Shown one piece after another: positions 28,599 through 37,240 of a stretch of DNA of 64,000 bases. Source of the DNA: Flavobacterium succinicans. Its GTDB lineage: Bacteria > Bacteroidota > Bacteroidia > Flavobacteriales > Flavobacteriaceae. The number at the start of each line of letters is the position of its first letter. Positions within the stretch are counted from its first letter, which is position 1. The notes below the pieces were generated by a model that was not told where the DNA came from, ran no database searches, and saw only the letters and a list, made by a program, of their open reading frames with translations. The stretch is taken from the NCBI RefSeq assembly GCF_001662485.1, contig NZ_JMTM01000017.1, forward strand, positions 310,001 to 374,000, read 5' to 3'. Made by a program: the position numbers and the translations under genes.

Positions 28599-28702
28599 AG
28601 GAGCAGGTAAATAAGGCATTTTCAGTAAGTATGGGTCCCGCTGTCCGTTATATCTTTGCCTTCTTACAGAAAAAGGCAAAGGATGCCACTCCCATCGGGG
28701 CT
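28599..28702 (-). repeat. Structured dispersed element, family 1, copy C
   Basis: Minus-strand copy with core 28702-28636: AGCCCCGAT, AGTGGCATCC, stem TTTGCCTT with AAGGCAAA, then GATATAACGG and CGGGA. Relative to the other copies AGCGG has become AGTGG while ATAGCGG has become ATAACGG, which would swap a C-G for a U-A pair inside the internal loop. The closing pair is CCCG with CGGG. The tail CTGCTCCT is at about 28606-28599. It sits between cysS and yidD, both on the same strand. Confidence 0.75.
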
Positions 28703-28774
28703 AAAAGGACAGAAAGTGATTTTTTGGAAACTTTAAACTTCTAATTTCTCACTTCTAATATCTAATTTTCTGTT

Positions 28775-30253
28775 TTATAAACTAAAAGTAGTGCCTTCTT
28801 TGCCGTCCTTCAATTGAATACCCAGAGCCAATAATTGGTCTCTAATTTGGTCCGAAAGCGCAAAGTTTTTGTTTTCTCTGGCTTGCTTTCTCATGTCAAT
28901 CAATAACTGAATGGTGCCTTCTAATTTATCGTTACTGCTATCGGTAATTTTTTCATTCTCAAGACCCAAAACCTCAAATACAAATGCTTCTATAGCGGTT
29001 GTAAATGAAGCCAAATCTTCTACCGTTATAGTTTCTTTACCATCTTTGATGACATTAATATAACGAACACCCTCAAACAAATGCGCAATTAGGATAGGTG
29101 TGTTAAAATCATCATTCATCGCATCATAACAGAATTGTTTCCAATCTTCAATGGCAACAGACGATTGAGCGCTTGTAGGTAAGTCTTTCAATAACGAAAG
29201 AGCTTCCATTAATCGTTTGTATCCTTTTTCGGCCGCCACAATAGCATCATCCGAAAAATCAAGTATGCTTCTATAATGTGCTTGTAACATAAAGAAACGC
29301 GTTACCGAAGCTGAAAACGGTTTGCTCAAAATAGTATTGTCTCCAGTCAAAATCTCTCCTGGTAAAATATTATTTCCAGTCGATTTTGCCATTTTTTTAC
29401 CATTCAAAGTAAGCATATTGGCATGCATCCAATAATTCACAGGTGTGTGTCCTGTGCACGCTTCATTTTGAGCGATTTCACATTCGTGATGTGGGAATTT
29501 CAAATCCATTCCACCACCGTGAATGTCAAAATGATTGCCCAAGTATTTTGTACTCATAGCAGTACATTCTAAGTGCCAACCCGGGAATCCATCGCTCCAA
29601 GGTGAAGGCCAACGCATAATATGTTGTGGTTCCGCTTTTTTCCATAAAGCAAAATCTTGAGGATTTCTTTTGTCTGATTGACCGTCTAAATCTCGAGTAT
29701 TAGCCAACATATCTTCGATGTTTCTGCCACTCAAGATACCATAATGATGGTCTTCATTAAATTTTACCACATCAAAATAAATAGAACCATTGGCTTCATA
29801 AGCGAATCCATTGTCTATTATTTTTTTGATAATTTCAATTTGCTCAATAATATGTCCAGTAGCTGTAGGTTCAATACTTGGTGGTAAAAAATTAAAGGCA
29901 CTCAAAATACGATGGAAATCAACAGTATAACGCTGTACTACTTCCATCGGTTCCAATTGTTCTAATCTCGCTTTTTTAGCAATTTTATCTTCTCCTTCAT
30001 CTACATCATCCACGATATGACCTACATCGGTAATGTTGCGTACATAACGAACTTTGTATTCCAAATGCAATAGATACCTGAATATTACATCAAATGACAT
30101 AAAAGTTCTCACATTCCCTAAATGTACATTACTGTACACGGTTGGACCACAAACATACATTCCTACATTTCCTTCGTGAACGGGTACAAATGGTTCTTTT
30201 TCTCCAGATAGAGAATTGTATATTTTGAGGGGTTGATGGTTGTATAAAGGCAT
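28775..30253 (-). CDS. cysS: Cysteine--tRNA ligase
   Basis: 492 residues, standard length. [20 protein letters not shown] holds the first zinc cysteine and the HIGH-like HLGN. The rest of the zinc site is in WHLECTAMS and [10 protein letters not shown], and KKMAKSTGN is the KMSKS loop. The C-terminal DALR-like helical domain includes [14 protein letters not shown]. It charges tRNA-Cys in the cytosol. The start is at the conserved [19 protein letters not shown]. Short GTTTAAC-type tandem units lie just upstream. Confidence 0.96.
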   Translation of the reverse strand: MPLYNHQPLKIYNSLSGEKEPFVPVHEGNVGMYVCGPTVYSNVHLGNVRTFMSFDVIFRYLLHLEYKVRYVRNITDVGHIVDDVDEGEDKIAKKARLEQLEPMEVVQRYTVDFHRILSAFNFLPPSIEPTATGHIIEQIEIIKKIIDNGFAYEANGSIYFDVVKFNEDHHYGILSGRNIEDMLANTRDLDGQSDKRNPQDFALWKKAEPQHIMRWPSPWSDGFPGWHLECTAMSTKYLGNHFDIHGGGMDLKFPHHECEIAQNEACTGHTPVNYWMHANMLTLNGKKMAKSTGNNILPGEILTGDNTILSKPFSASVTRFFMLQAHYRSILDFSDDAIVAAEKGYKRLMEALSLLKDLPTSAQSSVAIEDWKQFCYDAMNDDFNTPILIAHLFEGVRYINVIKDGKETITVEDLASFTTAIEAFVFEVLGLENEKITDSSNDKLEGTIQLLIDMRKQARENKNFALSDQIRDQLLALGIQLKDGKEGTTFSL

Positions 30254-30261
30254 TTCTTTTT

Positions 30262-30293
30262 GTTTAACAGTTTAACGGTTTAATGTTTAACGT
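30262..30293. repeat. Short tandem GTTTAAcn repeat upstream of cysS
   Basis: About four 8-bp units (GTTTAACA, GTTTAACG, GTTTAATG, TTTAACG) stand just upstream of the cysS start. A related but irregular run (GTTTAAGG, TTTAAAG, TTTAAAGG) lies at 51481-51508 after pyrF. No function is apparent. Confidence 0.6.
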
Positions 30294-30403
30294 TGAATTA
30301 TTGATTGCAAACTTATGAATCGTGATTGCTTATTTGAAAAAAGTAAATAATCTGTTGTCTATCGATTAACTATTTAACCGATTGAACAAAAAAACATAAA
30401 CTC

Positions 30404-31075
30404 TTAGAATTTCGTTTCTAATTTAATGTAATCCAAAAACTCTCTTCTGGTTTGTGCTTCTTTGAATTTTCCACCAAATTCTGAGGTTACCGTACTACTT
30501 TCGATATCTTTTATTCCTCTAGAATTTACGCAAAGATGTTTGGCATCTATTACACAAGCAACGTCTTCTGTTCCTAATGCTCTTTGAAGTTCTTGAACAA
30601 TTTGCATAGTCAAACGCTCTTGTACTTGAGGTCTTTTTGCATAATATTCAACAATTCTATTCATTTTAGACAAGCCAATTACAGTACCATTAGAAATATA
30701 AGCCACGTGTGCTCTTCCTATGATGGGTAACAAATGATGTTCACAGGTAGAATATAAGGTAATGTTTTTTTCAACCAACATCTCACCATATTTGTAGTTG
30801 TTGTCAAAAGTTGAAGCTTTTGGTTTTTTATTCGGATTTAAACCGCCAAAAATTTCTTTTACGAACATTTTTGCTACACGATTTGGGGTGCCTTTTAGGC
30901 TATCATCTGTTAAATCCATACCCAAAGTAAGCAACATATTTTCTACATCTTTCTTGATGCGTTCAATTTTTTCTTCATCCGAAATAGCAAAAGCATCTTC
31001 TCTTATCGGATTATTAGCGTTGGTACTAATATGATTATTTCCTATTTCGTCGTGGAATTCTTCGTTATTTATCAT
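30404..31075 (-). CDS. folE: GTP cyclohydrolase I
   Basis: 223 residues. The zinc ligands lie in YSTCEHHLLPIIGRAHVAY and DAKHLCVNSRG, and the tail ESSTVTSEFGGKF carries the family ending. GLSKMNRIVEYYAKRPQVQE is the typical central helix. It converts GTP to 7,8-dihydroneopterin triphosphate, the first step of folate (or queuosine-type) biosynthesis. The acidic N-terminal 40 residues are variable in the family. It shares the strand with cysS, 150 bp apart. Confidence 0.96.
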   Translation of the reverse strand: MINNEEFHDEIGNNHISTNANNPIREDAFAISDEEKIERIKKDVENMLLTLGMDLTDDSLKGTPNRVAKMFVKEIFGGLNPNKKPKASTFDNNYKYGEMLVEKNITLYSTCEHHLLPIIGRAHVAYISNGTVIGLSKMNRIVEYYAKRPQVQERLTMQIVQELQRALGTEDVACVIDAKHLCVNSRGIKDIESSTVTSEFGGKFKEAQTRREFLDYIKLETKF

Positions 31076-31205
31076 TAAAAATTACTATTTGTTGGGTGTG
31101 TATTTTTCAAGGGGTAAAGATAAATAATAAATAGTAACAAATTCAATCGCTTGAGGGAATTAATTGCCTAGTTTTTCTTAATATTTCGGGTTTAATTTTA
31201 ACAAA

Positions 31206-31239
31206 AAAAGACAATAACTCCTTTGAATTATTGTCTTTT
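31206..31239 (-). terminator. Terminator of the class I/II aminotransferase gene
   Basis: On the minus strand AAAAGACAATAA (31239-31228) pairs with TTATTGTCTTTT (31217-31206), followed by more T. It lies 20 bp after the aminotransferase stop. Confidence 0.85.
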
Positions 31240-31258
31240 GATTATCTATTTTTTGTTT

Positions 31259-32458
31259 CTAAGAACGTTGGTTGTATTCTTTTATAGCTTCTTTTAGAAT
31301 GTGAACCGCTTTTATGAGTTCTTCTTTACTTAAAACATAGGCAATACGAACTTGATTTAAGCCCACACCAGGAGTAGAATAAAAACCAGCCGCGGGAGCT
31401 ACCATAACCGTTTCTCCATTAAATTCATAGGTTTCTAAAAGCCATTGTGCAAAATCGTCGGCATTGTCTATAGGGAGTTGGGCGATACAATAAAAAGCTG
31501 CTTTTGGACTTTTTACTAGTACTCCATCAATTTTGTTAAGTTCATTGATTAAAATGTCTCTTCTTTCTTTGTATTCTGAAATTACTTCGTCAAAATAACT
31601 TTTTGGCGTGTCTATAGCAGCTTCACAGGCTATTTGTTCAATGGTAGGTGGACACAAACGAGCTTGTGCAAACTTCATTGAAGCGGCAATAACTTCTTTA
31701 TTTTTGGTTACCAAGCAGCCTATTCTAGCGCCGCACATACTATATCTTTTGGAAACTGAATCAATCATAATGACATTTTGTTCAATTCCTTTTAGGTTCA
31801 TTACAGAGAAATGTTGGTCTCTTTCGTCGTAAATAAACTCGCGATATACTTCATCAGCAATAAGGAAGAGGTCATATTTTTTAACCAATGCACCAAGCTG
31901 ATTTATTTCAGATTCAGAGTAGAGGTATCCAGTAGGATTATTGGGGTTGCATATTAATATTGCTTTGGTTTTACTGGTAATAGCTTTTTCAAATTCTTCA
32001 ATTGTTGGAAGGGTAAAACCACTTTCAATGTTAGAAATTACTGGAACAACTCGTGCGCTTGACTCAGCCGAAAAAGCACTGTAATTAGCATAAAAAGGTT
32101 CAGGGATAATTATTTCGTCTTCAGGATCCATAATGCTTCCTAAGGCAAAAAGTAAAGCTTCTGAACCTCCAGTCGTAATGATAATGTCCTCAGTAGCTAC
32201 TGAAACATTTTGATTTTGATAAAATCTGGCTAATTTTTTTCTATAGCTTTCATAACCAGCAGATGGTCCATATTCAATAATATCTAGTTGTATATTTTTG
32301 ATAGCTTCAATAGCGAGTTCGGGGCTTTTAATATCGGGTTGACCAATGTTTAAATGATAGACTTTGCGTCCTTTTGATTTGGCCAAATCTGCAAAAGGAG
32401 CTAATTTTCGAATTGGCGATTCAGGCATTTTTTTACCTCTGATTGAAATACTAGGCAT
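31259..32458 (-). CDS. PLP-dependent class I/II aminotransferase (aspartate aminotransferase-like)
   Basis: 399 residues from ATG 32458; the frame extends 7 codons to a TTG but MPSISIRGKKMPESPIRKL is the expected family N-terminus. LICNPNNPTGYLYSESE carries the substrate/PLP asparagine, LIADEVYREFIYDE the PLP aspartate, SVSKRYSMCGARIGCLV the Schiff-base lysine, and the C-terminal FYSTPGVGLNQVRIAYVL the carboxylate-binding arginine. Family subgroup I-gamma fold; aspartate or aromatic/branched substrates are possible. It is divergent from the retropepsin-like gene. Confidence 0.9.
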   Translation of the reverse strand: MPSISIRGKKMPESPIRKLAPFADLAKSKGRKVYHLNIGQPDIKSPELAIEAIKNIQLDIIEYGPSAGYESYRKKLARFYQNQNVSVATEDIIITTGGSEALLFALGSIMDPEDEIIIPEPFYANYSAFSAESSARVVPVISNIESGFTLPTIEEFEKAITSKTKAILICNPNNPTGYLYSESEINQLGALVKKYDLFLIADEVYREFIYDERDQHFSVMNLKGIEQNVIMIDSVSKRYSMCGARIGCLVTKNKEVIAASMKFAQARLCPPTIEQIACEAAIDTPKSYFDEVISEYKERRDILINELNKIDGVLVKSPKAAFYCIAQLPIDNADDFAQWLLETYEFNGETVMVAPAAGFYSTPGVGLNQVRIAYVLSKEELIKAVHILKEAIKEYNQRS

Positions 32459-32583
32459 GTTTTTTATAATTTGGTGCAAAATTGCGATTTTTTTTCCAAA
32501 TTAAATGTAAATTTAAGTGCTATTTGTTACCAAATTCTAACAAATATGTTGTATTTTTTGTACTATTACCGAAACCTTTTTTA

Positions 32584-33921
32584 ATGAGAATAACTCTATT
32601 TTTTCTGCTATTTTTTCTAGGACAATATACTAACCGTGCTCAAGAAGGGTTTAAGTTTATAGGCAATCAAACTCAAGTCGAAGTACCGTTTCAGTTGATA
32701 AACAATCTGATTTTTATACCAATTACAGTTAACGGTGTTGAACTTAATTTTTTATTGGATACGGGAGTAGAGGAGACTTTATTGTTTAGTTTGGATGATA
32801 AAAAGGAATTGAATTTGTATAATGTTGATAAAATTCAACTACGAGGTTTGGGCAGTAATGAGTCAATTGAGGGCCTCAAGTCTTCGAATAATTATATGTT
32901 TGTTAGAGGATTGGTCTCTCCAAAGCAAAGTTTTTATATCATTTTAGACCAAAATTTCAATCTCTCTTCACATATTGGGATTCCTGTAAATGGAATTATT
33001 GGAACACAATTTTTTAAAAATAATTTGGTCGAAATTGATTATTTGAGAAAAAAAATTACGGTATCAAAATCCAATGCTAAATACCAGAAGAAATTAGATA
33101 AGAAATTTGTTAGCCTCCCAATTTCAATCGAAAAAGCAAAACCATATTTCAATGTTCAGTTGAAAATGCAGGATACTTATATCGAATCCAAAATGTTGAT
33201 TGATATAGGCAACAGCGATGCAATTTGGGTTTTTCAAAACTACACTGAGGGGATTAATGTGCCTAAGAAAAATTTTGACGATTTTTTAGGAAAAGGATTT
33301 AGTGGAGATATTGAGGGGAAAAGAGCCAAAATAAGCGAATTAAAAATGGCCGATTTCAAGTTCAGTACTCCAATTGTTGCTTTTCCTGACTCGAGTTCGT
33401 TGAAACACGTTAAAATGGTCGATAATAGAGTAGGTTCTATTGGTGCTGAAATCTTCAGGAGATTTAAAGTTGTTTTTGATTATGAAAGAGGGACGATATA
33501 TCTTAGGAAAAATGGGAATTTCAAATCTCATTTTAAGTATAATAAAAGCGGTATTGAGATTGAGCAAAATGGATTGAAATGGGTGGAAGATTATATAAAA
33601 CTTGAAAATAGTCTTGTAAATTCTTATGGGTATGGCAATCAAGAATCAGGAAAGGTTATGGTAAGAAATGACTACAAATATAAATTCGAGTTAAAACCCA
33701 ACTATATCATTGCTAATATCCGAAAAAAATCGGCTGCTGAGAAATGTGGTTTAAAAGTGGGAGATGAGATTGTTTCTATTGGAGGGACTCCAGTATTTAG
33801 GTATACACTTCAAAAAATAAACAATCTTTTTATGGTGGAAGAAGATAAAAATATCACCATAGTGGTTTTGAGAGATAATAACAAATTAAAGTTCACTTTC
33901 AGGTTAGAAAGTGAACTTTAA
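32584..33921 (+). CDS. Exported retropepsin-like aspartic protease with C-terminal PDZ domain
   Basis: 445 residues from ATG 32584, which opens the signal peptide MRITLFFLLFFLGQYTNRAQ; the frame extends upstream with no support. The first half-domain has the catalytic motif FLLDTGVEETLLF (DTG). A second, pepsin-like position reads MLIDIGNSDAIWVF (DIG), so the usual D-T/S-G is not kept there. A PDZ domain (about 360-445) follows with IIANIRKKSAAEKCGLKVGD then EIVSIGGTPV. Expected in the periplasm. A paralogue without PDZ is at 46454. The last codons form half of a 13-bp hairpin at 33888. Confidence 0.85.
   Translation: MRITLFFLLFFLGQYTNRAQEGFKFIGNQTQVEVPFQLINNLIFIPITVNGVELNFLLDTGVEETLLFSLDDKKELNLYNVDKIQLRGLGSNESIEGLKSSNNYMFVRGLVSPKQSFYIILDQNFNLSSHIGIPVNGIIGTQFFKNNLVEIDYLRKKITVSKSNAKYQKKLDKKFVSLPISIEKAKPYFNVQLKMQDTYIESKMLIDIGNSDAIWVFQNYTEGINVPKKNFDDFLGKGFSGDIEGKRAKISELKMADFKFSTPIVAFPDSSSLKHVKMVDNRVGSIGAEIFRRFKVVFDYERGTIYLRKNGNFKSHFKYNKSGIEIEQNGLKWVEDYIKLENSLVNSYGYGNQESGKVMVRNDYKYKFELKPNYIIANIRKKSAAEKCGLKVGDEIVSIGGTPVFRYTLQKINNLFMVEEDKNITIVVLRDNNKLKFTFRLESEL
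33888..33919. terminator. Hairpin spanning the stop codon of the retropepsin-like gene
   Basis: AAAGTTCACTTTC (33888-33900) and GAAAGTGAACTTT (33907-33919) are a 13-bp perfect stem with a 6-base loop. The second arm encodes the last residues and runs into the TAA. The convergent DUF1573 gene ends 8 bp beyond. No T tract of useful length follows on either strand, so a role as shared terminator or stability element is inferred. Confidence 0.6.
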
Positions 33922-33928
33922 AATAGCT

Positions 33929-34312
33929 TTATATAACTTCTCCTTTGATTTTTAAGGCAACTCTACCATTCTCTTGATTTACTGCATTGGTTTCAACAGT
34001 GATGGTTTTTCTGATAGGTCCCGGAGTCATATTGTATTTTACTTCTATTTTGCCATTTTGTCCAGGCTGAATTGCCGATGTGGGTTTACTCAAAATGCTA
34101 CACTCTTTGGTAGATAGTATATTGATGATTTGCAAAGGTGCATCCCCTGTATTTTTAAATTCAAAAGTACGAATACCGTTATCCGCATTTTTACTCACTT
34201 TGCCGTAATCGATAGTGTTATCGGGTGCCGAAAATTGGATTTTTGGACCACTTTGGCTGTAGGTTGTAATGGTAAAGAGCGCTGTGGCTATTACAATGAT
34301 AAGATTTTTCAT
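33929..34312 (-). CDS. DUF1573 domain protein, exported
   Basis: 127 residues with signal peptide MKNLIIVIATALFTITTYSQ. The remaining part is one immunoglobulin-like ASH/MSP-type domain with DYGKVSKNADNGIRTFEFKN, TGDAPLQIINILSTKECSI and the ending VALKIKGEV, which is the DUF1573 pattern. Function unknown; such domains are common, often multicopy, periplasmic proteins in Bacteroidota. It is convergent with the retropepsin-like gene, sharing the hairpin between them. Confidence 0.9.
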   Translation of the reverse strand: MKNLIIVIATALFTITTYSQSGPKIQFSAPDNTIDYGKVSKNADNGIRTFEFKNTGDAPLQIINILSTKECSILSKPTSAIQPGQNGKIEVKYNMTPGPIRKTITVETNAVNQENGRVALKIKGEVI

Positions 34313-34403
34313 ATAATTAGACTTTGTTTGGGTTGAGTAAATATAGTTTGTTTTAATTAGAGTACAAATTATTAATTCGCTTTTTATACTCTACTTTATT
34401 AAT

Positions 34404-34411
34404 TACTTTTG
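34404..34411 (+). promoter_or_regulatory. Possible valS promoter (-7 box TACTTTTG)
   Basis: TACTTTTG matches TAnnTTTG. The valS start is 119 bp downstream, leaving a leader in which I see no recognisable riboswitch or attenuator. The -33 box is weak. Confidence 0.45.
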
Positions 34412-34530
34412 CCAACGGTACACTTACAAATATCGAACCAAAACTGAAATGTGGTATTGTTTACTTTCTTTGAGTTTGATATTCAATGACCTAAAAACAT
34501 ACAATTACTAATAAACGTATCTATTATAAA

Positions 34531-37164
34531 ATGAGTATTCCTGCACAATTTGACGCTAAAACCATTGAGAATAAATGGTATGCTTACTGGATGAAAAACA
34601 ATTATTTTCATTCGGAACCAGACCATAGAACTCCTTACACCATTGTAATTCCACCTCCAAATGTTACAGGAGTTTTACATATGGGACATATGTTGAATAA
34701 TACGATTCAAGATGTTTTAATCCGAAGAGCTCGTTTGAAAGGTTTTAACGCTTGTTGGGTGCCAGGAACGGACCACGCATCGATTGCTACAGAAGCAAAA
34801 GTAGTGGCTAAATTAAAATCAGAAGGCATCAATAAAGCTGATTTGACTCGTGAAGAATTTTTGAAGCACGCCTACGATTGGACAGATAAATATGGTGGAA
34901 CCATTTTAGAACAATTGAAACAATTAGGTTGCTCTTGTGATTGGGATAGAACCAAATTCACGATGGATGAAGATATGTCGGCTTCTGTTATCAAATCTTT
35001 TGTGGATTTGTATAACAAAGGAATGATTTACCGCGGCTACCGAATGGTAAATTGGGACCCTGAAGCAAAAACTACTTTATCTGATGAAGAGGTAATTTAC
35101 GAAGAACAACAAGGAAAGTTGTTTTTTCTAAAATACAAAATTGAAGGGTCGGAAGATTTCTTGACGGTAGCGACTACGCGTCCTGAAACGATTTTTGGAG
35201 ATACTGCAATTTGTATCAATCCAAATGATGAACGTTTTGCCCATTTAAAAGGAAAGAAAGCGATTGTACCTATTTGTGGTCGTGTAATTCCAATTATCGA
35301 AGATGAGTATGTAGATGTGGAGTTTGGTACGGGTTGTTTGAAAGTGACTCCAGCACACGATATGAATGATAAGACGCTAGGAGAGAAACATAATTTAGAG
35401 ATTGTTGATATTTTCAATGAAGATGCTACTTTAAATAGTTTTGGTTTACACTACCAAGGAAAAGATCGTTTTGTAGTTCGTACCGAAATTGCTCAAGAAC
35501 TAGAGTCAATAGGTGCTTTGGCTAAAACAGAAATTCATTTAAATAAAGTAGGAACCTCTGAAAGAACTAAGGCGGTAATCGAACCAAGATTGTCTGATCA
35601 ATGGTTCTTAAAAATGGATGATTTAGTAAAACCAGCGATTAAATCGGTTTTAGAAGATGGAGATATTAAATTGCATCCTTCTCGTTTTAACAACACATAT
35701 GCGCATTGGTTGAACAACATTCGCGATTGGAATATTTCCCGTCAATTGTGGTGGGGACAACAAATTCCTGCCTATTTCTATGGTGACGGTAAAGAAGATT
35801 TTGTAGTAGCTGAAAATATTGAAGAGGCTTTAGCTTTAGCCAAAGAAAAAACTTCTAACTCCTCACTTCTAACCTCTGACCTTCGTCAGGATCCTGATGC
35901 TCTTGATACTTGGTTCTCATCTTGGTTATGGCCAATGTCTGTTTTTGGAGGTATAATGAATCCAGAAAACGAAGATTTTAAATACTATTATCCAACGAAT
36001 GATTTGGTTACAGGACCAGATATTTTATTTTTCTGGGTAGCCAGAATGATTATAGCAGGATATGAATATGCTGGCGAAAAACCATTTACGAATGTGTATT
36101 TAACAGGTTTGGTTCGTGATAAACAACGTCGCAAAATGTCGAAGTCTTTGGGGAATTCTCCAGAGCCTTTGGAATTAATTGAAAAGTTTGGTGCTGATGG
36201 TGTTCGTGTAGGATTGCTTTTGAGTGCTTCTGCAGGAAACGACATTATGTTCGACGAAGAATTATGCAATCAAGGAAAAGGTTTTTCTAACAAAATTTGG
36301 AACGCTTTCAAATTGATCAAAGGTTGGGAAGTTTCTGAAACGATTCCACAACCCGAATCTTCAAAAGTTGCCATTGAATGGTACGAAGCGAAGTTGCAAC
36401 AAGCCTTAGCTGAGATTGAAGACAATTTTGAAAAATATAGAATTTCAGATGCTTTGATGGGAATTTATAAATTGGTTTGGGATGATTTCTGTTCTTGGTT
36501 CTTAGAAATGATCAAACCTGCTTATCAACAACCAATTGATAAAGCTACGTTTGATAAAGCTATCGAAATGTTAGAAAATAACATGAAATTGTTGCATCCG
36601 TTTATGCCTTTCTTGACAGAGGAAATTTGGCATTTAATCGCGGATAGAACCAAAGAAGAGGCTTTAATTGTTTCAACTTGGCCTGAAATTAAACCGTTCA
36701 ACGCACAATTAATAGCTGATTTCGAAAATACAATCGAAGTAATTTCTGGAATTAGAACCATTCGTAAAGACAAAAACATTCCGTTTAAAGATACTATCGA
36801 ATTGAAAGTGGTGAACAATGATAAAGCTTCTACTTATTTCGATGCAATAGTAACTAAATTGGGGAATATCACTTCATTAGCATACGTTTCAGAAAAGGTG
36901 GATGGTGCTTTGTCTTTCCGTGTAAAATCAAACGAGTATTTTATTCCGATTACTGGAAATATTGATGTAGCAGCCGAAATTGCTAAATTGACCGAGGAAT
37001 TAAATTATACCAAAGGCTTTTTGAAATCGGTACAAGGAAAATTAGCGAATGAAAAATTTGTAGCTGGTGCACCTGAGAAAGTCATTGAAATGGAACGCAA
37101 AAAAGAAGCCGATGCCTTAGCCAAAATTGCTACTATTGAGCAAAGTTTAGCGGGATTGAAATAA
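34531..37164 (+). CDS. valS: Valine--tRNA ligase
   Basis: 877 residues, standard. [20 protein letters not shown] includes the HIGH motif, [10 protein letters not shown] follows, the CP1 editing domain has [34 protein letters not shown] is the ValS-specific segment and [17 protein letters not shown] the KMSKS loop. A coiled-coil tail (about 810-877, [16 protein letters not shown] to [13 protein letters not shown]) binds tRNA. It charges tRNA-Val and edits threonine. The short stretch at 35848-35885 just before [11 protein letters not shown] resembles an intergenic repeat (see findings). A shared terminator follows. Confidence 0.97.
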   Translation: MSIPAQFDAKTIENKWYAYWMKNNYFHSEPDHRTPYTIVIPPPNVTGVLHMGHMLNNTIQDVLIRRARLKGFNACWVPGTDHASIATEAKVVAKLKSEGINKADLTREEFLKHAYDWTDKYGGTILEQLKQLGCSCDWDRTKFTMDEDMSASVIKSFVDLYNKGMIYRGYRMVNWDPEAKTTLSDEEVIYEEQQGKLFFLKYKIEGSEDFLTVATTRPETIFGDTAICINPNDERFAHLKGKKAIVPICGRVIPIIEDEYVDVEFGTGCLKVTPAHDMNDKTLGEKHNLEIVDIFNEDATLNSFGLHYQGKDRFVVRTEIAQELESIGALAKTEIHLNKVGTSERTKAVIEPRLSDQWFLKMDDLVKPAIKSVLEDGDIKLHPSRFNNTYAHWLNNIRDWNISRQLWWGQQIPAYFYGDGKEDFVVAENIEEALALAKEKTSNSSLLTSDLRQDPDALDTWFSSWLWPMSVFGGIMNPENEDFKYYYPTNDLVTGPDILFFWVARMIIAGYEYAGEKPFTNVYLTGLVRDKQRRKMSKSLGNSPEPLELIEKFGADGVRVGLLLSASAGNDIMFDEELCNQGKGFSNKIWNAFKLIKGWEVSETIPQPESSKVAIEWYEAKLQQALAEIEDNFEKYRISDALMGIYKLVWDDFCSWFLEMIKPAYQQPIDKATFDKAIEMLENNMKLLHPFMPFLTEEIWHLIADRTKEEALIVSTWPEIKPFNAQLIADFENTIEVISGIRTIRKDKNIPFKDTIELKVVNNDKASTYFDAIVTKLGNITSLAYVSEKVDGALSFRVKSNEYFIPITGNIDVAAEIAKLTEELNYTKGFLKSVQGKLANEKFVAGAPEKVIEMERKKEADALAKIATIEQSLAGLK

Positions 37165-37186
37165 CATCTTTTAAAATATAAAACCA

Positions 37187-37221
37187 AAAAAACCAATGTT
37201 GAATTACAACATTGGTTTTTT
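37187..37221. terminator. Bidirectional terminator between valS and the TonB-dependent receptor
   Basis: AACCAATGTTG (37191-37201) pairs with CAACATTGGTT (37207-37217), loop AATTA, with A residues before and T after, so it works for both convergent genes. Confidence 0.9.
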
Positions 37222-37240
37222 TATGGATTAATAATTTGGA

